From the NCBI RefSeq assembly GCF_000426645.1, contig NZ_KE384550.1:300482-364481 (forward strand): 64,000 bases of DNA, written 5' to 3'. Position numbers and translations under genes: made by a program. This document shows, piece by piece, positions 41,986 to 50,900 of this stretch. Within the stretch, counting starts at the first letter, position 1. Each line of letters starts with the position of its first letter. The notes beneath the pieces were generated by a model. That model saw nothing but the letters and a program-made list of their open reading frames with translations, did not search any database and had not been told where the DNA came from. This DNA comes from Nakamurella lactea DSM 19367 (GTDB taxonomy: Bacteria > Actinomycetota > Actinomycetes > Mycobacteriales > Nakamurellaceae).

Positions 41986-42561
41986 ATGGGTGTCAGTCTC
42001 AGCAAGGGTGGAAACGTCTCACTGACGAAGGCGGCGCCGAGCCTGTCGTCGCTGGTGCTGGGTCTGGGTTGGGACCTGCGCACCACGACGGGCGCGGATT
42101 TCGACCTGGATGCCAGCGCGCTGGTGGTGGGCGCCGACGGCAAGGTGCTGAGTAATGCGCACTTCGTGTTCTTCAACAACAAGCGCTCCCCCGACGGCGC
42201 CGTCGAGCACAGCGGCGACAACCTGACCGGCGAGGGCGAGGGCGACGACGAGGCGATCAACGTCTCCGTGTCCGCGCTGCCGCCGGAGGTGGACAAGGTC
42301 GTGGTGGTGGCATCGATCTATGAGGCCGACACCCGCGGCCAGACCTTCGGGCAGGTCCGCAACGCCTATGTGCGGGTGGTCGACCAGGCCGACGGCAACG
42401 AGCTGGCCCGCTACGACCTCACCGAGGACGCCGCCGGCGAGACTGCCATGGTGTTCGGCGAGCTGTACCGCAACGGCGCCGAATGGAAGTTCCGCGCGGT
42501 CGGCCAGGGCTACGCCTCCGGCCTGGCCGGTATCGCCCAGGACTTTGGCGTCTCGCTCTGA
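41986..42561 (+). CDS. terD: TerD-family protein
   Basis: A 191-residue calcium-binding stress protein. It has the N-terminal GVSLSKGGNVSLTK, GLGWDLRTTTGADFDLDASA with the acidic Ca-binding cluster, the FFNNKRSPDGAVEHSGDN loop and GEGDDEAI, and the NAYVRVVD strand. TerD proteins give tellurite or membrane-stress resistance and bind calcium through the DxDLD and GDD clusters. It is a single-copy gene here without other ter genes. It is convergent with the GGDEF gene; a short dyad ACACTCC-G-GGAGTGT at 42594-42608 lies between the two. Confidence 0.94.
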   Translation: MGVSLSKGGNVSLTKAAPSLSSLVLGLGWDLRTTTGADFDLDASALVVGADGKVLSNAHFVFFNNKRSPDGAVEHSGDNLTGEGEGDDEAINVSVSALPPEVDKVVVVASIYEADTRGQTFGQVRNAYVRVVDQADGNELARYDLTEDAAGETAMVFGELYRNGAEWKFRAVGQGYASGLAGIAQDFGVSL

Positions 42562-42610
42562 ACCAGCCGTTCTCGATCTCGACCTGAGAGGAGACACTCC
42601 GGGAGTGTTG

Positions 42611-44734
42611 TCAGGCGAGCGCGACGGCCACCTGGTCGCCGCTCAGCGAAGGGCCGAACAGCGGCCCTTCGCCCGTCCGGCAGCCGACGCCGACCAACGC
42701 CTCGCGTTGTTCCTCGGTAGCGATCCCCTTCGCCACGACGGTCAGCGACAGCTGTGGGCCCAGCTGGGCGATCGCCCGGACGATGGCCAGTGCGGACCGC
42801 TCGCGCATCATCCGCGCGACGAAGGTCGGATCGATGGTCAGCACGTCGACCGTGTAGTGCTCGAGATCGGCCAACGACGACGGCCCGACGCCGAAGCCGT
42901 CCAGGACGACCCGCACCCCGGCCTCACGCATGGCGCGGAGCGCACGGATCGCATAGTCGGCCCCGCGCTGGACCAGGATCTGTTCGCCGATCTGCACCTG
43001 CAACAGCGTCGGCGGGATCCGGAACTCGTCCAGGCCGCTGAGCAACCGCTCGGCATAGTCGTCTCGCAGAAACTCGACCAAGGTCGCGCTGACGGTGACC
43101 GGGACCGGCGCCAGCCCTTGTCCGCGCCACGACGCCAGGTCATCGAAGACCTTCTCCTGCATCCGGCGCCCGAGCTGGGTGGCCAGCTGGTAGTCCTCGA
43201 ATGCCGCGGCCACCGCGCCCGGCACCTGCCCGCCGCTCTCGGAGGTCCGGTGGTGCAGCAACGCCGTTAGCCCGACGATTCGGCCGTCCGCCAACCCCAC
43301 CCTGGTGCGGTATCGCGACTCGACCGCGTTGTCGCGGACGATCTGGCGGGCCAGCCGAAGCTGCCCGGTTGCGCGTTCCGCCGACTCGGCCATCGCACTG
43401 GAGTACATCCGGTGGCCGCCCCGCGATTCGCCCCGCAGATCGTGCAGCGCCGTGTCCGCGCATTTCATCAGGCCCTGCGGATCGCGCGCATCGCCAGGGA
43501 AGACTGCGCAGCCGATACTCATCCCGCCGTTGATCAGCCGCCCGCCGTAGGAGATCGGCGTCTGGGTCAGCCTTCCGACCTGCTCGGCCGCATCGACGAC
43601 ACCGGCTGCGCCCCCGACGCCGCCGAGGGCGACCGCGAACTCGTCACCGCCGAGCCTGGCGACCGCGCCGGATCCGGGCGCCCACGCAGCCAACCGACGG
43701 GCCAGCACCCGGAGCAGGTGGTCGCCCGCGGTGTGGCCGACCGTGTCGTTGACATGCTTGAAGTGGTCGAGATCGATCAACATCAGCCCGACCTCGCCGC
43801 CGGACTCGCGAGCCTTCCGCACCAGCTGGTTCAGCCGGAGCTGGAAGGCCCGCCGGTTGAGCAGTCCGGTCAGGCTGTCCGTCTCGCCGGCCACCCGGAG
43901 CCGACGCTCGGCCTCTCGCTGGACCGTCACCTCCCGGGAGACACACAGGATTCCGGTGGTCTCGCCGGCGCTGTTCTTCAGCGGGGTCAGGATGTTGTCC
44001 CAGTACTGCGGCGGCCGACCCGGCACCTTGCTCAGACCCGGGAAGCGTGACCCGGTGCCGGAACGCGCGATGTTCAACGCCCGGCGGCCGCGACGCCGCA
44101 CCACCTGGGGCAAAAGGTCGAGCCACTTCATCCCGAATTCTGTCTCGTCCGCCGGGAGGCCGAGGGCGAGGCAGCCCGACATGTTCAGATGCGTCAGCCG
44201 GCCATCGGTCGAGATCATCTTGATGCAGTCGACGCTGGCGTCCAGCATGTCGTCGCGCACGCTCACCCGATCGGCCAGCGCACGCTGTTGGACGACCCTG
44301 GAGTGGACATCGGTGCAGATCACGTACCAGCCCGGGACCGTCGAATCCTCGCTCCGGCTGGGCTGCAGCACGATGGAGTGCCACCGATACTCCCCCGATC
44401 GGTGCCGCAGTCGCCCGTCCCTCTCGGCGGCGCCGCCGTCCCGCTGCGCTGCGGCGAGCAGGGCCGCGATCCCTGGCCGGTCGTCGGGATGGACCCAGCC
44501 GAGCCAGCCCTCGTCCGCCGGGGCAGCGGATCCGGCGTAGCTCCGCCAGGCCAGATTCAGCCGCCCTTCGGAACCGTCGGGTGGAACCTCGCAGATCAAT
44601 TGCGGAAGGGCGTCCAACGTCGATCCCGCCGCAGCCTTCGCTCCCGCCGCTGCGTTCGCTCCCGCCGCTGCGTTCGCTCCCGCCGCGGCCTCGCCAACCC
44701 CATCGGCGGGTCGTGCCTGTCCGGACCAATGCAT
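42611..44734 (-). CDS. PAS-GGDEF-EAL protein with intact GGDEF and degenerate EAL
   Basis: 707 residues from the ATG at 44734 (GGGGGG 8 bases upstream). It has an N-terminal AAAGAN-type repeat, two PAS/PAC modules (about 40-150 and 160-275), a GGDEF domain with RLGGDEFAV near 362-370, and an EAL domain (about 435-700). The GGDEF signature is complete and no RxxD inhibitory site precedes it, so c-di-GMP synthesis without product inhibition is likely. In the EAL domain the EAL motif reads TAL, DDFG reads DGFG and the later catalytic Glu segment reads AKGIA, so phosphodiesterase activity is probably lost and the domain may only bind ligand. No membrane helices are seen. Confidence 0.92.
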   Translation of the reverse strand: MHWSGQARPADGVGEAAAGANAAAGANAAAGAKAAAGSTLDALPQLICEVPPDGSEGRLNLAWRSYAGSAAPADEGWLGWVHPDDRPGIAALLAAAQRDGGAAERDGRLRHRSGEYRWHSIVLQPSRSEDSTVPGWYVICTDVHSRVVQQRALADRVSVRDDMLDASVDCIKMISTDGRLTHLNMSGCLALGLPADETEFGMKWLDLLPQVVRRRGRRALNIARSGTGSRFPGLSKVPGRPPQYWDNILTPLKNSAGETTGILCVSREVTVQREAERRLRVAGETDSLTGLLNRRAFQLRLNQLVRKARESGGEVGLMLIDLDHFKHVNDTVGHTAGDHLLRVLARRLAAWAPGSGAVARLGGDEFAVALGGVGGAAGVVDAAEQVGRLTQTPISYGGRLINGGMSIGCAVFPGDARDPQGLMKCADTALHDLRGESRGGHRMYSSAMAESAERATGQLRLARQIVRDNAVESRYRTRVGLADGRIVGLTALLHHRTSESGGQVPGAVAAAFEDYQLATQLGRRMQEKVFDDLASWRGQGLAPVPVTVSATLVEFLRDDYAERLLSGLDEFRIPPTLLQVQIGEQILVQRGADYAIRALRAMREAGVRVVLDGFGVGPSSLADLEHYTVDVLTIDPTFVARMMRERSALAIVRAIAQLGPQLSLTVVAKGIATEEQREALVGVGCRTGEGPLFGPSLSGDQVAVALA
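44622..44690 (-). repeat. 18-bp tandem repeat inside the GGDEF gene
   Basis: Two exact units GCTCCCGCCGCTGCGTTC (44640-44657, 44658-44675) are flanked by diverged units at 44622-44639 and from 44676. They encode the N-terminal AAAGAN/AAAGAK string, a flexible low-complexity tether likely to vary in length between strains. Confidence 0.8.
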
Positions 44735-44930
44735 CGTGATGCCCCCCAACCGTCCACCTAGGAACGATTCAGCTGCCGGCCGCCCGAGTGATCGGTGACC
44801 GCCGACAGTGTGACCGTCGACACAGTCTAAGCGCGTGCCGGCGACTGCTTGACGGGCGAGCTACTGCGAGTCCATGCTCGGACTGTCCAGCCGCCTCATG
44901 GGGACGCGACGGACCTACGGACGGACCAAC

Positions 44931-45614
44931 ATGAAGCGAATCCTGGTCATCGGTGCTGCGCTGGCTACCTTGTTGGCTTCGGTCGTGGCGGCACCGAGCG
45001 CCGCCGCCGACACGGTGATCGGGCAGGGCAACGCCACCGGCAGCAAGTATCACGCGGGCGTCCCGGCCCGGGGTGGGATCTCTTTCGCAGTGGGACTTCA
45101 GGTGAGCCGCAACTCGGCGGGTGTGCTGACGGCGGTGCGCGGGGTCGGCCGGATCACCAAGATCAGCAAGGCACTCAAGGTCCAGGTCGATCGGGTGGAC
45201 CTCGGCACGGCCACCGCAGCAGTCATCCGGAAGAACACCCCGGTGAACTCCGGAACCGGCGCTACCGCGCTGTCGTACACGGGTTGGAAGAACCTCGCGG
45301 CCGGCACCTGTGTGAGCTACCGGACCCGGGCCTACTTCTCGGTGCGCTGGACCGACAATCAGGTGTCGAAGTTCTCCGTCCTGTCGCCCCTGTCGAAGGT
45401 CTGCCGGGCCGCGGCGGCGCCCGCGCCGACTCCCCGCAAGTACGCCAATTGCGCAGCGCTGAACCAGGTTTACCCGCACGGGGTCGGTCGGCCCGGAGCT
45501 CGCGACAAGACCAGCGGAACACCCGTCACCAACTTCACCGTCTCCACGGCCGCCTACAACCTCAACATCGGAAGTGACCGCGACAAGGACGGCATCGCCT
45601 GCGAAAAACACTGA
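44931..45614 (+). CDS. Secreted protein with C-terminal Excalibur calcium-binding domain
   Basis: 227 residues from the ATG at 44931. A Sec signal peptide MKRILVIGAALATLLASVV is followed by an APSAAAD cleavage site, then an unrecognised domain of about 130 residues containing two Cys (about residues 125-160). A Pro/Ala linker precedes the Excalibur domain (about 165-227) with YANCAALNQVYPHGVGRPGA and the loop DRDKDGIACEKH, whose Asp residues bind calcium. The Cys pair in the Excalibur domain is present. It is probably extracellular or wall-associated. A second Excalibur protein is encoded at 59.6 kb. Confidence 0.9.
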   Translation: MKRILVIGAALATLLASVVAAPSAAADTVIGQGNATGSKYHAGVPARGGISFAVGLQVSRNSAGVLTAVRGVGRITKISKALKVQVDRVDLGTATAAVIRKNTPVNSGTGATALSYTGWKNLAAGTCVSYRTRAYFSVRWTDNQVSKFSVLSPLSKVCRAAAAPAPTPRKYANCAALNQVYPHGVGRPGARDKTSGTPVTNFTVSTAAYNLNIGSDRDKDGIACEKH

Positions 45615-45627
45615 GGCGCCACCCGTT

Positions 45628-45662
45628 CCAGGGCTCGCCTCCCCCGCCGGACCGCGCCCTGG
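45628..45662. terminator. Possible terminator between convergent genes
   Basis: CCAGGGC (45628-45634) pairs with GCCCTGG (45656-45662) with a 21-base loop. It lies in the 51-base gap between the Excalibur gene and the convergent TldE gene. Confidence 0.4.
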
Positions 45663-45665
45663 CCG

Positions 45666-47087
45666 CTACTGAGCCTTGGACACCGACGACATGTTGAAGC
45701 CGTCGACCCGGATCGGCGGCATCGCGCTGCGGGTGAACCAGTCGCTCCACTCCCGGGACAGGCAGCGCTCGGTCGCCCCGATGTCGGAGGCCCGGCGCAG
45801 CACGTCAAGCGGCGACATGTTGAACCGGAAGTTGTTGACAACGCCGGCCACCTCGCCGTTCTCGACCAGGTAGACCCCGTCCCGGGTGAGCCCGGTGAGC
45901 AGCAGCGTCATCGGGTCGACCTCGCGGATGTACCACTGCGAGGTGACGAGCAGCCCGCGCTGCAGATCGCCGACCAGCTGATCAAGCGAGCGCGTCTCGT
46001 CGCCACCGCGCAGCACCAGGTTCTCGGCGCCGGGGGTGAACGCCTCGCCGTACTCGGCGGCGGAGGCCCTGGTCTGCAGCAGCGCGTTGACCGTGCCGTC
46101 GGCGATCAATTCGGTCCGGCCCAGGTCGATGCCGTTGTCGAAGACCGAACTCTCCTCACTGGAGGAGCCGGTGGCCAGGAACGGTGACGACTCGATGCCG
46201 GGTTCGGCCGGGTCGGAGTACAGCGACAGCGGCCGGTCGGTGATCTTCTCACCGATCTTGGTGGCGCCGTCGGCCGCGGAGAACACCGACCGGCCCTCGC
46301 GCGCCTGTCGGGCGCCGGCGCTCCAGCCCAGGTAGATCATGAAGTCGGCGACCGAGGTGGGCGGCAGCACGGTGTCGTAGCGGCCGGGCGGCAGTTCGAT
46401 GCTGCGCCGGGCCCATTCCAGCCGTTGGCTGAGACCGTCCGTCATCTGCTGGACGTCGACGTCGGTGAAGTCGGCGGTGCCGGCCCCCACCCAGGAGGAT
46501 CGCTGCAGGTCCGACGATTTCGCGTTCACCTCGGCCGTCCCGGTCGGCTGCACCCAGCGCCGGCGCAGCCCGGTGGACGAGCCGAGATAGGTGGTGGTCA
46601 GCTCGTGCCGGGCGAACCCGTAGAGCAGCCGCTCGCCCGACCTGGCTGCCTCGAACGACGCCGACAATCCGGAGAGCAACGGCGCGAAGATCTCGAACGC
46701 CTGCTCCTGCGGGCCGTCGGCGAAGCCGTCGTCAGCCCCGCCTTCCACCAGCGGCTGCGCGTCCCGGGCCGGCCCGGACGCGGCCGCCGACTCCGCTGAC
46801 GCCTCGGCCGCCAGCACCACCGCGGCGATCGCCTCGACCGAGGTCGCGTCGACCGCGGAGGCCTCGACGGTGCCCGCCGCCCGGCCGTGCACGGCCACCA
46901 CGAACCACGACAGCGACGTGGCCAGCCCCGAGGTGGTGACGGTGTTGTTGGCCCACCGCACGTTCGCCGCGCCGGTCGCGTTCACCACCACGATGCAGCC
47001 GTCGGACCTCGACGCGGCCAGCGCGGTCTCGACGATCTGCTGAGGGGTGAGCATTGCCGCGCTCGCCGGGCCCGATTCGGTTGCCAT
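45666..47087 (-). CDS. tldE: TldE/PmbA-like protein
   Basis: A 473-residue TldD/PmbA-family protein lacking the HExxxH metal motif, as expected for the TldE subunit. Regions VRWANNTVTTSG near residue 43, STGLRRRWVQPTG near 175 and the C-terminal NFRFNMSPLDVL are family features. In the characterised enzyme TldD and TldE form a heterodimeric metalloprotease that threads unfolded peptides through a cavity and processes modified peptides or gyrase toxins. Its start follows the TldD stop directly (TAA then ATG). Confidence 0.93.
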   Translation of the reverse strand: MATESGPASAAMLTPQQIVETALAASRSDGCIVVVNATGAANVRWANNTVTTSGLATSLSWFVVAVHGRAAGTVEASAVDATSVEAIAAVVLAAEASAESAAASGPARDAQPLVEGGADDGFADGPQEQAFEIFAPLLSGLSASFEAARSGERLLYGFARHELTTTYLGSSTGLRRRWVQPTGTAEVNAKSSDLQRSSWVGAGTADFTDVDVQQMTDGLSQRLEWARRSIELPPGRYDTVLPPTSVADFMIYLGWSAGARQAREGRSVFSAADGATKIGEKITDRPLSLYSDPAEPGIESSPFLATGSSSEESSVFDNGIDLGRTELIADGTVNALLQTRASAAEYGEAFTPGAENLVLRGGDETRSLDQLVGDLQRGLLVTSQWYIREVDPMTLLLTGLTRDGVYLVENGEVAGVVNNFRFNMSPLDVLRRASDIGATERCLSREWSDWFTRSAMPPIRVDGFNMSSVSKAQ

Positions 47088-48623
47088 TTACTGGGCACCT
47101 TCCTGGACGGTGTTGAGAATGGAGATACCGCGGAATCTGGCACTCGGGCAGCCGTGGGAGACCGCCGCCACCTGGCCGGGCTGGCCCTTGCCGCAGTTGA
47201 ACGCGCCGCCGAGCACATAGGTGTCCGGGCCGCCGACGGCGTCCATCGCTCCCCAGAAGTCGGTCGTGGTGGCCTGGTAGGCGACGTCGCGCAGCTGGCC
47301 GGCCAGCTTGCCGCCGGAGATCTTGTAGAAGCGCTGCCCGGTGAACTGAAAGTTGTAGCGCTGCATGTCGATCGACCACGACTTGTCGCCGACCACGTAG
47401 ATGCCGTCGTCGATGCCGGCGATCAGGTCGTCGGTCGATCCGCCGGCCGGATCGGGTTGCAGCGATACATTGGCCATCCGCTGGATCGGGGTGTGCTCGG
47501 GAGAATCGGCGAAGGCGCAGCCGTTGCTGCGGTCCAGCCCGAGCCGGTGGGCGAACACCCGGTCCAGCTGGTAGCCGACCAGGGTGCCGGCCGAGATCAG
47601 GTCCCACTGTTGGCCGGCGACGCCGTCGTCGTCGTAGCCGACGGTGGCCAGACCGTGCACCGCGGTCCGGTCGCCGGTCACGTTCATCACGTCCGAGCCG
47701 TAGTGCAGGTTGCCCAATTGGTCGGGGGTGGCGAACGAGGTCCCGGCGTAGGCCGCCTCGTAGCCGATGGCCCGGTCGTATTCGGTGGCGTGCCCGATCG
47801 ATTCGTGGATGGTCAGCCACAGGTTCGACGGGTCGATCACCAGGTCGTAACTGCCCGCCCGGACCGACGGCGCCTTCAGCTTCTCGGCGAGAGTCTGTGC
47901 CATCACCGGGATCTCGCCGTCGAAATCCCAGATCCCGTCGGTCAGGTACTCGTAGCCGCGACCGACCGGCGGGGCCAGCGTGCGCATCGACTCGAACGAA
48001 CCCGACGCGACGTCGACGGCGGTCGCCTCCAGTCCGGGCTCCAGCCGTACCCGCTGCTGGGTGGTGATGGTGCCGGCGGTGTCGGCGTAGAACTTGTTCT
48101 CCTTGACCTGCAGCAGCGAGGCGATGCTGTGGGCCACCCCGTCCTGGGCCAGCAGCCGCTCGGAGCGGTCCAGCAGCAGGGCCAGCCGGTCGGCCATCGG
48201 GACCTCGAACGGATCCACCTGGTACTCGGAGACCCAACTGACGTCGGCGTACACCGGCTCGTCGGCCCGTTCCACCCGTTCGTCCACCGCGCCGGCCAGC
48301 GCCCTGGCCACCGCAACTGCCTGCCGCGCGGTGGCCGCGGCCGCGTCCGGGGTGAAGGCGATGTCCGCGGCGAAACCCCAGACCCCGTCGACAATCACCC
48401 GCACCGCGTAGCCGACGGTGGTCGACTCGGTCGCGTTCTGCACCGCGGTGTCCCGGATCAGCAGGTTTCCGGTGCGCAACCGCTCGCTGCGGAAGTCGGC
48501 GAACGAGGCGCCGGCCGCTGTCGCAGCCGTCAGCGCCGCGTCGGCCAGCACGCGCAGCGGCAGTGCCAGGAACTCGGGATCGATGGTCCGGTCCGGCGGT
48601 GCGGACCTCGGTGTCGTTGCCAC
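47088..48623 (-). CDS. tldD: TldD metalloprotease subunit
   Basis: A 511-residue protein with the zinc motif HESIGH in LTIHESIGHATEYDR near residues 269-283, the catalytic element of TldD. NGCAFADSPEHTPIQRM, GGAFNCGKGQPGQ and SHGCPSARFRGI are family-typical C-terminal segments. It forms the active heterodimer with the TldE protein encoded immediately downstream. No ribosomally made modified-peptide cluster is visible nearby, so a housekeeping proteolytic role is likely. Confidence 0.95.
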   Translation of the reverse strand: MATTPRSAPPDRTIDPEFLALPLRVLADAALTAATAAGASFADFRSERLRTGNLLIRDTAVQNATESTTVGYAVRVIVDGVWGFAADIAFTPDAAAATARQAVAVARALAGAVDERVERADEPVYADVSWVSEYQVDPFEVPMADRLALLLDRSERLLAQDGVAHSIASLLQVKENKFYADTAGTITTQQRVRLEPGLEATAVDVASGSFESMRTLAPPVGRGYEYLTDGIWDFDGEIPVMAQTLAEKLKAPSVRAGSYDLVIDPSNLWLTIHESIGHATEYDRAIGYEAAYAGTSFATPDQLGNLHYGSDVMNVTGDRTAVHGLATVGYDDDGVAGQQWDLISAGTLVGYQLDRVFAHRLGLDRSNGCAFADSPEHTPIQRMANVSLQPDPAGGSTDDLIAGIDDGIYVVGDKSWSIDMQRYNFQFTGQRFYKISGGKLAGQLRDVAYQATTTDFWGAMDAVGGPDTYVLGGAFNCGKGQPGQVAAVSHGCPSARFRGISILNTVQEGAQ

Positions 48624-48712
48624 CCGACCACCTTAGGTGTCGCCGGTCGTCGCCGTCAGCCCGGATTATCGTCCGCGGCGGGGACGAACAGCGCCCACGG
48701 CGCAGCACGGGT

Positions 48713-48754
48713 GTCCGACCACAGGCGGACGGCCCGAGTCCGACCACAGGCGGA
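48713..48754. repeat. 17-bp direct repeat in the tldD/kinase divergent region
   Basis: GTCCGACCACAGGCGGA occurs at 48713-48729 and again at 48738-48754, a 25-base period. It lies 36-77 bases upstream of the kinase start at 48790 and could be a pair of activator sites or a small duplication. Confidence 0.6.
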
Positions 48755-48789
48755 TGGCACCGGTCGCCGACCGGCGTAGCGTCCGTCGG

Positions 48790-49971
48790 ATGGTGCCGCC
48801 CCGACTGCGCCGAGCCCATCTGCCGGTCACCGCCCGGGCCTGGATAGCGCCGCTGGCAGCGATTTTCGCGCTGGTCACGATCCTGAGCGACCCGGGCGAC
48901 TGGTGGCAGGTGGTGCTGCTCGCCCTCGCGGTACTGCTGTTCGCCGGCTGGTACCGCTGGCCGCTGATCATGCCGGCGATGGCGCTGGCAATCCCGGTCC
49001 TGGTCGGCGCCGCGGCGTGGTCCGGCGCACTCGAGGGCGGCCTGTTCCAGGTGTCGCTGGTGGCGCTGGCCGCGGCCGCCTGGGTGACGAACCGGATCCT
49101 GGCCGGCGTCATCGTCGCCGGTTCCCTGCTGGTGCCGCCGGCCCTCGCACTCGTGAGCCCGGATGCCGAGATCAACTGGGCCATCTGGATGGGAGGCATC
49201 CTCTTCCCGGCAGTGCTCGGCCTCATCGTCCGGCGGCTCGAGCAGCTGACCGACGAGCTCGCCGGCGCCCGGCTGGAGCTGGCCGACCGGGCGGTGGCCG
49301 ACGAGCGCCGGCGGATCGCCAGGGACGTTCACGACCTGGTCGGCCACGGGCTGGCCGCAGTCCTGCTGCAGGTCACCAGTGCCCGCCATGTGCTGCGCCG
49401 GGACCCGGATTCGGCGGACGAGGCACTGCGTTCGGCCGAGGACGTCGGCCGGCGGAGCATGCAGGAACTGCGCCGCACCGTCGACCTGTTGCGCCGGGAC
49501 GACGACGCGCCGGACACGTCGCTGCCGCGGCTCTCGCAGCTCCGCGGACTGGCCGAGTCCTTCGGCGGCGTCGACGGCCGTCATCCCATTGCATACTGCG
49601 CCGAGGGCGACCTCGGCGCCGTCGACCCGGCGGTCGGGGTGACCGCGTACCGGATCGCCCAGGAGTCGCTGGCGAACGCCGTCCGACATGCACCGGCCGC
49701 GGCGACCAGCCTGACGGTGCTGGTCACCGGACAGCAGCTCACGCTCACCGTCGACACGGTCGGCCCGATCATCGCTGCCGACCCCAACAGGTCCGAGAAG
49801 CGCCGGCACTACGGACTTCTCGGCATGCAGGAACGAGCCGCAGTGGTCGGCGGACAGATTTCGGCCGGCCGCACCTCCGAAGGGTGGACGGTGCGCTGCG
49901 AGCTCCCACTGATCCCGACCGGCACGACGAGCGGCTCCGGCCGGCCGGGTGAGGCGATGATGGACCGATGA
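48790..49971 (+). CDS. Sensor histidine kinase, NarL/DesK-type
   Basis: 393 residues from the ATG at 48790; the frame is open to 48637 but without support. Four to five membrane helices (about residues 17-150) are followed by the HisKA_3 domain with IARDVHDLVGHGLAAVL (His near 180) and a HATPase domain ending HYGLLGMQERAAVVGG. The N1-box region (ESLANAVRHAP) is intact. It is paired with the regulator encoded next (ATGA overlap). The signal is unknown. Confidence 0.92.
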   Translation: MVPPRLRRAHLPVTARAWIAPLAAIFALVTILSDPGDWWQVVLLALAVLLFAGWYRWPLIMPAMALAIPVLVGAAAWSGALEGGLFQVSLVALAAAAWVTNRILAGVIVAGSLLVPPALALVSPDAEINWAIWMGGILFPAVLGLIVRRLEQLTDELAGARLELADRAVADERRRIARDVHDLVGHGLAAVLLQVTSARHVLRRDPDSADEALRSAEDVGRRSMQELRRTVDLLRRDDDAPDTSLPRLSQLRGLAESFGGVDGRHPIAYCAEGDLGAVDPAVGVTAYRIAQESLANAVRHAPAAATSLTVLVTGQQLTLTVDTVGPIIAADPNRSEKRRHYGLLGMQERAAVVGGQISAGRTSEGWTVRCELPLIPTGTTSGSGRPGEAMMDR

Positions 49972-50636
49972 TCAGGGTGTTGCTCGCCGACGACCAACCC
50001 ATCGTGCGCGCCGGGGTGGCCCGGATCCTGTCGCCCGACGACGGTTTCGAGGTGGTGGCCGAATGCGGCGATGGCAGCGCGGTCGCCGAGGCGGTGCTGC
50101 GGACCCGACCCGATGTGGTGCTGATGGACATCCGGATGCCGGAGCTGGACGGCATCGCCGCGACCCGGCTGCTGCAAGCCACCGAGCAGCCGCCCGCGGT
50201 GCTCGTACTGACCACCTTCGATGACGACGAAGTGCTGTGGGGTGCGGTCGAGGCCGGCGCCGCCGGCTTCGTCCTGAAAGACACCACCGCGGCGGATCTG
50301 ATCGCGGCGACCACTGCGGTGGCCGGCGGTGGAGCGTGGTTCGACCCGGCCGTCACCCCGCGGCTGCTGGCCGCCTACCGGCGCGCGGTGATCCCCGCTG
50401 CCCGGCAGCGCCGGGCGCTCGATCGGCTCAGCGACCGGGAGACCGAGGTGCTGCGCCGGATGGCCCGCGGCGCGACCAACAAGGAGGTGGCCGAGGCCCT
50501 GTTCGTGAGCGAGGCGACGGTGAAATCGCACGTCGGCGCGATCTTCGCCAAGCTCGGCGTCCGCGATCGGCCGGCCGCGATCGTCTTCGCCTTCGACCAC
50601 GGCGTGGTCGCCGCCGGCGACGACCACCGGGGCTGA
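49968..50636 (+). CDS. NarL-family response regulator
   Basis: A 222-residue regulator. The receiver has LLADDQPIVRAG at residues 4-15 and the phospho-acceptor Asp in VVLMDIRMPELDG near 53. The LuxR helix-turn-helix (about 148-210) has LSDRETEVLRRMARGATNK and VSEATVKSHVG. It overlaps its kinase gene. It is followed by a repeat-rich gap and the second copy of the dispersed palindrome. Confidence 0.94.
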   Translation: MIRVLLADDQPIVRAGVARILSPDDGFEVVAECGDGSAVAEAVLRTRPDVVLMDIRMPELDGIAATRLLQATEQPPAVLVLTTFDDDEVLWGAVEAGAAGFVLKDTTAADLIAATTAVAGGGAWFDPAVTPRLLAAYRRAVIPAARQRRALDRLSDRETEVLRRMARGATNKEVAEALFVSEATVKSHVGAIFAKLGVRDRPAAIVFAFDHGVVAAGDDHRG

Positions 50637-50695
50637 CGAACGGGCCGCCCTTGCCGCCCGTCGCTGCCCCCTCGCCGCCCGTTGCTGCTCCCCCG

Positions 50696-50727
50696 TTGCT
50701 GCCCCCTTGCTGCCCCCTTGCTGCCCC
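50696..50727 (+). repeat. 11-bp tandem repeat TTGCTGCCCCC
   Basis: Copies at 50696-50706 and 50707-50717 are exact and a third at 50718-50728 differs in its last base. Related TTGCTGC or TCGCTGC words extend back to about 50660. It lies between the response regulator and the DUF2306 gene, and no gene is seen in 50637-50900. Confidence 0.7.
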
Positions 50728-50804
50728 TCGGCGATGAACATGGTTCGCTGCCCGGCAATTCGGACATGCCCCCGGCGACTTACCGGGCTGGGCGCCATGA
50801 TCAA
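50728..50804. repeat. Dispersed palindromic element, copy B
   Basis: Aligns with 36051-36122 through TCGG, CTGCCCGGC, ATTCGGA, CCCCCG, GGGCTGGGCG and CATGATCA in the same order. It has the same hairpin layout, with six or so extra bases in the loop side. It lies downstream of a response regulator gene. Confidence 0.65.
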
Positions 50805-50900
50805 CAGGGATGGGTGCGGCACCGGCTGCCACCCCGGTCGATCCGTGGTCTGGACCAGGGGTGGATGTGCCATCAGCGGGCTGCGCGAACCATCGCTGGC

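Noticed and set aside
46732..49809. A 1025-codon open frame on the - strand
   Set aside because: It runs through tldD in the wrong frame and antisense to the histidine kinase; all conserved motifs lie in the tldD, tldE and kinase frames.
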